Source: an uncultured Planctomycetota bacterium (lineage in GTDB: Bacteria > Planctomycetota > UBA1135 > GCA-002686595). Taken from it: DNA of 47,206 nt. Of this stretch, positions 43,337 to 47,206 are shown piece after piece (position 1 is the first letter of the stretch; each line of letters begins with the position of its first letter). The stretch is from NCBI GenBank assembly GCA_903892045.1, contig CAITGX010000005.1, forward strand, positions 1-47,206, read 5' to 3'. Under the pieces are notes generated by a model. That model had not been told where the DNA came from and did not search any database. It worked only from the letters and a program-made list of their open reading frames with translations. A program made the translations under genes and the position numbers.

Positions 43337-44054
43337 CGCGCGCGAGCCGTGCAAGCCGCACGAGATCGCCGACGATCGCGCTGGTCGTCTCCGAGCGCGG
43401 CACGCGGATGTCGAGCCCCGCCTCCGCGAGCAGCGGCCGCACGACCTCGAGTTCCTCGTCGGTGGTCGTGAGGATCGCCGGCGGCGCCGCCTTGCGCAGC
43501 AGCTCGCGCACGAGCGCGTCGGCACGCGCGCGATCCTCTGCAAGATTGCCGCGCCCCGTCGCGAGCTCGGTCCCGACGCGCTCGTAGAGCGCATCGTGCA
43601 GCGCCGGAAACGCGTCGGGATCCGTGAGCACGCTCGTCATCCACAGGTGCTCGCAGCTCTCGTCCGCGATCGTGGCGAGCGCGTCGGTGCGCGGCAGCGG
43701 CAGGTCGAGCCCGAGCCGAGCCCCGACCGCGTGCAGCGCGCGCCGCAGCTCGTCGACCTCCTCGCCCGGCAGGTTGAGCCACACGACTTCGCGCCCGAGC
43801 GCCAGGCTCTCCGCGAGTACCAGCGGCAGCTCCGCCACCGCGGCGCCGACGTACAGGCTGCGCCCCATCCCGCCGCGCGGCAGCGACGCCACCAGGTCGT
43901 CGACGAGCTCGAGCCCGGTCTCGAGCACGCCCTCGACTTTCTCGTCGTCGAAGAACGTCGAACCGTCGCCCTCGCAGTACGCGCGCCCCAGCCGTTCCCA
44001 GTCGAGCTCGCGCACGAGCTCGCCCCACGCCGCACCAAACTGCTCGATTCCCAT
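43320..44054 (-). CDS. Hypothetical Rossmann-like protein
   Basis: 244 residues, unrecognised family. The middle (GRSLYVGAAVAELPLVLAES, then ALGREVVWLNLPGEEVDELR) resembles the first two strands of a SAM-binding or nucleotide-binding Rossmann fold, although the glycine motif is not canonical (YVGAAVAEL). The end has ILTTTDEELEVVRPLLAEAG, another alpha/beta unit. It has no signal peptide. It overlaps the convergent SUI1 gene by 17 bases and ends 18 bases upstream of nothing else on this strand; the recQ gene stop (44073) lies 18 bases before its start, so they may be one transcript. Function open. Confidence 0.58.
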   Translation of the reverse strand: MGIEQFGAAWGELVRELDWERLGRAYCEGDGSTFFDDEKVEGVLETGLELVDDLVASLPRGGMGRSLYVGAAVAELPLVLAESLALGREVVWLNLPGEEVDELRRALHAVGARLGLDLPLPRTDALATIADESCEHLWMTSVLTDPDAFPALHDALYERVGTELATGRGNLAEDRARADALVRELLRKAAPPAILTTTDEELEVVRPLLAEAGLDIRVPRSETTSAIVGDLVRLARLARVSSPA

Positions 44055-44072
44055 CGCGCGCAGGATAGGGCT

Positions 44073-45767
44073 TCAGCGCTCGACGCGCTCGACCCGCTCG
44101 CGGCGAGGATCGATCGTGCGGCGCTGCATGTCGGTCGCGCTCTCGACCACGAGGCGCACGCGGCTGCCTTCGCCCTCGACCTTGACGACCTGCCCGAGGT
44201 GGCGGCGATTGATGCGCACCCAGTCGCCGCGCTGCCAGCGCTCCGTGCGTTCCGCGAGCACGGGAGCGCTCGCACGCGGCGTGAGGTGAGCCTCGCGCCA
44301 CGGGAGAGCCGGCGTGCAGGCGTCGCATGCACCGCACGGTGCCGACGGCTCGTCGAGTCCGAAGTGTCGCGCGATCGTCGCGCGCCGGCACTCCTCGCCG
44401 CCGCCGGCGAAGCGCGCCATGGCGAGCAGGCCCTCGAGGTCCGCGCGGCGCTTCTCGGGGCTGCCGACGAACTCCGGCAGCTCCGCCGGATCGAGCTCGC
44501 GGGACAGCGCGAGGTCGTGCGTCTCGAAGGAGCCCGTCGTCACCTGCAGCACCTCGAGCCACTTGAGGCAGATCGACACGCGGTTGTCGGCGCGGTTCTT
44601 GATCAGCAGCTCGTCGCGCAGGTCGTCGAGCTCCTTGGTCGCGATGCGCTCGCCCCAGCCGCGCAGAGTCTCGTAGACGCCCAGCATGTACTCGCGCGAC
44701 GGGTTGGCCCACTCGATGAAGCCCTGCTGGATCGCGAGATCTTCCTCGAAGTACAGGAGCTCGCACCACGCGGGCTTGCCGTCGCGCCCCGCGCGGCCGA
44801 CCTCCTGCGTCCACGCCTCGAGCGTGCGCGGCACCTGCGCGTGCAGCACGAAGCGGATGTCCTCCTTGTCGACGCCCATGCCGAAGGCGTTCGTGGCGAG
44901 CACGACGTCGCGCTCCGAGGCGAGGAAGCGCGCCTGCATCGCGCGACGCTCCTGCGGCGAGAGCTTGCCGTGGTAGACGAGCGTGTCGATGCCCGAACGC
45001 CGCAGCTCCGTGTGCAGCTCCTCGAGGTCGCGGATCAGCGACGAGTACACGATGCCCGGCCCGTCGATCGCGCGCACGCGCTCGGCAAGCAGCGGCACCT
45101 TTTCCTCGGCGAGATCGACGCGCGTGGCGGCGAAGAACAGCTCCGGACGCTCGATGCCCGTGCGCACGACGAGCGGATCGCGCAAGCCGAGGCTCGCCAC
45201 GATGTCCGCGGCGACCTTCGGCGTCGCGGTCGCGGTGAGCGCGATCGTGGGCGGCGAGCCGATGCGCGCGCGGTATTCACCGAGGCGTGAGTAGTCAGGC
45301 CGAAAGTCGTGGCCCCACTGGCTCACGCAGTGCGCCTCGTCGACGGCCATGCGCGCGATGCGCAGGCGCGGCGCGAACTCCTGGAAATCCGCGGCGCGGA
45401 AGCGCTCGGGCGTGATGTAGAGCAATTCGAGCTCGCCGCGCGCAGCCGCCTCGAGGCGCCCGCGACGCTCGTGCGCATCGAGCGACGAGTTCACGAACGC
45501 GGCGCGCACACCCTTCTTGCGCAGCGCATCGACCTGATCCTGCATCAGCGCGATCAGCGGGCTGATGACGAGCACGAGCCCGTCGAGCACGACCGCGGGC
45601 AGCTGGTAGCACAGCGACTTGCCCGCGCCCGTCGGCATGGTCAGCAGGACGTCGCGCCCGGCCACGACGGCCTCGATCACCTCGCGCTGCGGCCCGCGGA
45701 AGGCGGAGAGGCCGAAACGCTCGCGGAGTGCGCTCTCGAGCGCAGGAAGGTCGTGCGGCGTGGGCAT
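44073..45767 (-). CDS. recQ: ATP-dependent DNA helicase RecQ
   Basis: 564 residues. 3'-to-5' DNA helicase for recombination repair. Walker A is PTGAGKS (about 45-51), Walker B is DEAH (143-146), followed by the RecQ aromatic-rich loop QWGHDFRPDYS, motif V (ATNAFGMGVDK) and motif VI (QEVGRAGRDG). The zinc-binding site has Cys460, 478, 481 and 484. A winged-helix/SH3-like tail (WQRGDWVRINRRHLGQVVKV) replaces the usual HRDC domain, which is absent. The start at 45767 lies in a divergent 85-base promoter region shared with the next gene. The Rossmann-like gene follows 18 bases downstream. Confidence 0.94.
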   Translation of the reverse strand: MPTPHDLPALESALRERFGLSAFRGPQREVIEAVVAGRDVLLTMPTGAGKSLCYQLPAVVLDGLVLVISPLIALMQDQVDALRKKGVRAAFVNSSLDAHERRGRLEAAARGELELLYITPERFRAADFQEFAPRLRIARMAVDEAHCVSQWGHDFRPDYSRLGEYRARIGSPPTIALTATATPKVAADIVASLGLRDPLVVRTGIERPELFFAATRVDLAEEKVPLLAERVRAIDGPGIVYSSLIRDLEELHTELRRSGIDTLVYHGKLSPQERRAMQARFLASERDVVLATNAFGMGVDKEDIRFVLHAQVPRTLEAWTQEVGRAGRDGKPAWCELLYFEEDLAIQQGFIEWANPSREYMLGVYETLRGWGERIATKELDDLRDELLIKNRADNRVSICLKWLEVLQVTTGSFETHDLALSRELDPAELPEFVGSPEKRRADLEGLLAMARFAGGGEECRRATIARHFGLDEPSAPCGACDACTPALPWREAHLTPRASAPVLAERTERWQRGDWVRINRRHLGQVVKVEGEGSRVRLVVESATDMQRRTIDPRRERVERVER

Positions 45768-45852
45768 GGGCGCCGATTCTGGACCGCAGGAACGCAGGTT
45801 TCACGCGCGCCGTGTGGACGAAAGCGCGCGCGGACGGGAGCCTAGGGCCGCC

Positions 45853-47206
45853 ATGACGCTCACGCTCACGCTCCTCGCGCTGTCGTTGCTCGTGCCCCAG
45901 ACCCAGCCGACCGGGACGCCCGCTCCCGCCCCGACCGGCGCGCCCGCGCGTCCGCAGGGTGGGGCTGCGCCGTCGAAGGACGCCTTCAAGTTCGGCTCGC
46001 CGCCGGAGCTCGGGCAGGGCCTCACCGAGCCGATGATGTGGCCGGCCGCGACCGCCGAAGGCTGGGCGAAGCCCGTGCTCGTGAAGTGGCAGCGCTCGTT
46101 CGACGACGCGCTCGCGCTCGCGCGAGAGACCGGCCAGCCGATCATGGTGGCGGTCAACATGGACGGCGAGATCGCCAGCGAGCACTTCGCGGGCGTGAAG
46201 TACCGCGACCCCGAGGCCGCCAAGCTGCTCGAGCCCTACATCTGCGTGATCGGCTCGGTCTATCGCCACACGCCGCGCGACTACGACGAGAATGGCGTGC
46301 GCGTCGAGTGCCCGCGCTTCGGAACCGTGACCTGCGGCGAGCACATCACCTGCGAGACCGAGCTCTACGCCAAGTACTTCGAGGGCCTGCGCGTCTCGCC
46401 GCGTCACATCGTGCTCGAGCCTTCGGGCAAGGAGCGCTACGACGTCTACTACTCGTGGGACACGCAGACCGTGCTCACGACCTACGTCGAGGCGGCGAAG
46501 GAGTTCCCGCCGAAGAAGGAGCGTGTGCGCGATGGGCTGCCGATGGCGGAGCGCGTGGCGAGTCCTGACATCGTCGACCGGCTCGCGATCGAGCAGGCCT
46601 ATCGCGCGGGCACGCCGCAGGTGCGCCGCGAGCTGATCGAGGCCACGCTGAAGGTGCGCGACGTCGATCAGGTCGAGCTGCTGCGGCTCGCGCTGTTCGG
46701 GCTCGACACGGACCTCGCGCACCTCGCGCGCGTGTCGCTCGCGCAGGCCCAGACCGAGCCCGCCGTCGACCTGATCGCGGAAGTGCTCAAGACCGCGCTG
46801 CCCGCCGAGGACCGCGAGATGCTCGTGGCCGCGGCCGAGCGGCTCGGCGAGAAGTTCCCGCGCGCCAAGACGCTCGCGACGCTGCACCGCGGTCTCGCGC
46901 TTGGCTCGCGCTACGTCGACGTCGCGCGCTCGGGCGCACCGACGGGCGAGTACGAGGCCACGAATCGCCTGCGCGCCGTCTCGCAGCGCGTGGAGGAGCT
47001 CTCGAGCGAGGTCGAGGCCCGGCGCGCGGATCCCGCGGCGCTCGTGGCGCTCGCCGAGTCGTTCCTCGCACGCGCGTCCGAGCCCGGGCAGGAGCGGCGC
47101 TTCGCGGAGCTGCTCGCGCTCGACGCGCGGCGCACGGCGCTCGACGCCGAGCGCGCCGGCGCGAAGGGCTGGCGCCTCGATGCGACGCTCGCGGCCGCCG
47201 CGGATC
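45853..47206 (+). CDS. Secreted thioredoxin-like protein (3' end outside window)
   Basis: The frame stays open from the ATG at 45853 to the window end (451 codons). A signal peptide (MTLTLTLLALSLLVPQTQP) and a Pro/Gly/Ala-rich linker precede a domain of thioredoxin-fold type: WQRSFDDALALARETGQPIM, VAVNMDGEIASEHFAGVKY, and EPYICVIGSVYRH, with DVYYSWDTQTVLTTYVEAAK later. The CxxC of true thioredoxins is replaced by MDGE; a later Cys-rich segment (VECPRFGTVTCGEHITCE) could bind metal or form disulfides. The remainder is alpha-helical. Similar secreted proteins occur in Planctomycetota. Function unknown. Confidence 0.72.
   Translation, partial: MTLTLTLLALSLLVPQTQPTGTPAPAPTGAPARPQGGAAPSKDAFKFGSPPELGQGLTEPMMWPAATAEGWAKPVLVKWQRSFDDALALARETGQPIMVAVNMDGEIASEHFAGVKYRDPEAAKLLEPYICVIGSVYRHTPRDYDENGVRVECPRFGTVTCGEHITCETELYAKYFEGLRVSPRHIVLEPSGKERYDVYYSWDTQTVLTTYVEAAKEFPPKKERVRDGLPMAERVASPDIVDRLAIEQAYRAGTPQVRRELIEATLKVRDVDQVELLRLALFGLDTDLAHLARVSLAQAQTEPAVDLIAEVLKTALPAEDREMLVAAAERLGEKFPRAKTLATLHRGLALGSRYVDVARSGAPTGEYEATNRLRAVSQRVEELSSEVEARRADPAALVALAESFLARASEPGQERRFAELLALDARRTALDAERAGAKGWRLDATLAAAAD

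Noticed and set aside
43320-44054. Calling the hypothetical gene a SAM-dependent methyltransferase
   Set aside because: The glycine-rich loop is not canonical and no downstream methyltransferase motif is visible; kept as Rossmann-like hypothetical.

Overview
This is a high-GC window (about 70% by eye) from a Gram-negative-type bacterium. Outer-membrane and periplasmic parts are plentiful: a TolC-like channel, an AlgE-like porin, an MltA-type lytic transglycosylase and many lipoproteins. Secreted hypothetical proteins, a Cys-type sulfatase, thrombospondin type-3 and MORN repeats, several ECF sigma/anti-sigma pairs and a PilM-PilN fusion together suggest a deep-branching Planctomycetota or related lineage. 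That placement is inferred from gene content; there is no marker rRNA in the window. Genes are dense, with many 1-4 base stop/start overlaps (ATGA, GTGA, TGATG) marking coupled operons.

Layout. 1-8 kb: 3' part of a gamma-glutamyltransferase, a one-heme secreted protein, a DUF454 membrane protein, a soluble chemoreceptor with duplicated PAS domains, a membrane-anchored beta-carbonic anhydrase and an AlgE-type porin. 8-13.4 kb: a four-gene operon on the minus strand (winged-helix regulator, ABC protein, HlyD adaptor, TolC) resembling a type I exporter, but with an ABC ATPase whose catalytic motifs are mostly lost. 13.4-23.3 kb: mostly housekeeping and envelope genes (SnoaL-like, DUF4920 lipoprotein, sulfatase, ChrA, MltA, TPR lipoprotein, MoxR ATPase, a split two-gene NAD synthetase, GNAT). 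23.3-27.4 kb: an ECF sigma, anti-sigma and RseB-like lipoprotein cassette beside a calcium-binding-repeat secreted protein.

27.5-31.6 kb is the accessory region. An intact tRNA-Arg(CCG) is followed 3.9 kb later by a perfect 49-bp copy of its 3' half. The two copies bracket a broken ParB/DNA-methylase gene of phage type, a repeat-rich non-coding stretch and a complete-looking three-gene IS66 element with recognisable terminal inverted repeats. No integrase remains, so this looks like the scar of an integrated element. An 11-bp tandem repeat (six copies) lies just beyond it.

31.9-47.2 kb: an AT-hook nucleoid-type protein, a CBS-domain protein, a secreted glutathione peroxidase, and a MORN-repeat plus thioredoxin-fold pair. 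Then comes a five-gene ECF sigma/anti-sigma/CnrX-like/PilMN(GspL-like)/PilO-like operon, followed by an M1 aminopeptidase coupled to a bacterial SUI1 (eIF1-like) protein, a Rossmann-like hypothetical, a RecQ helicase and a partial secreted thioredoxin-like protein.

The most distinctive items are the degenerate-ATPase exporter operon, the sigma-factor operon that carries pilus/type II secretion platform genes, and the tRNA-bounded relict island.
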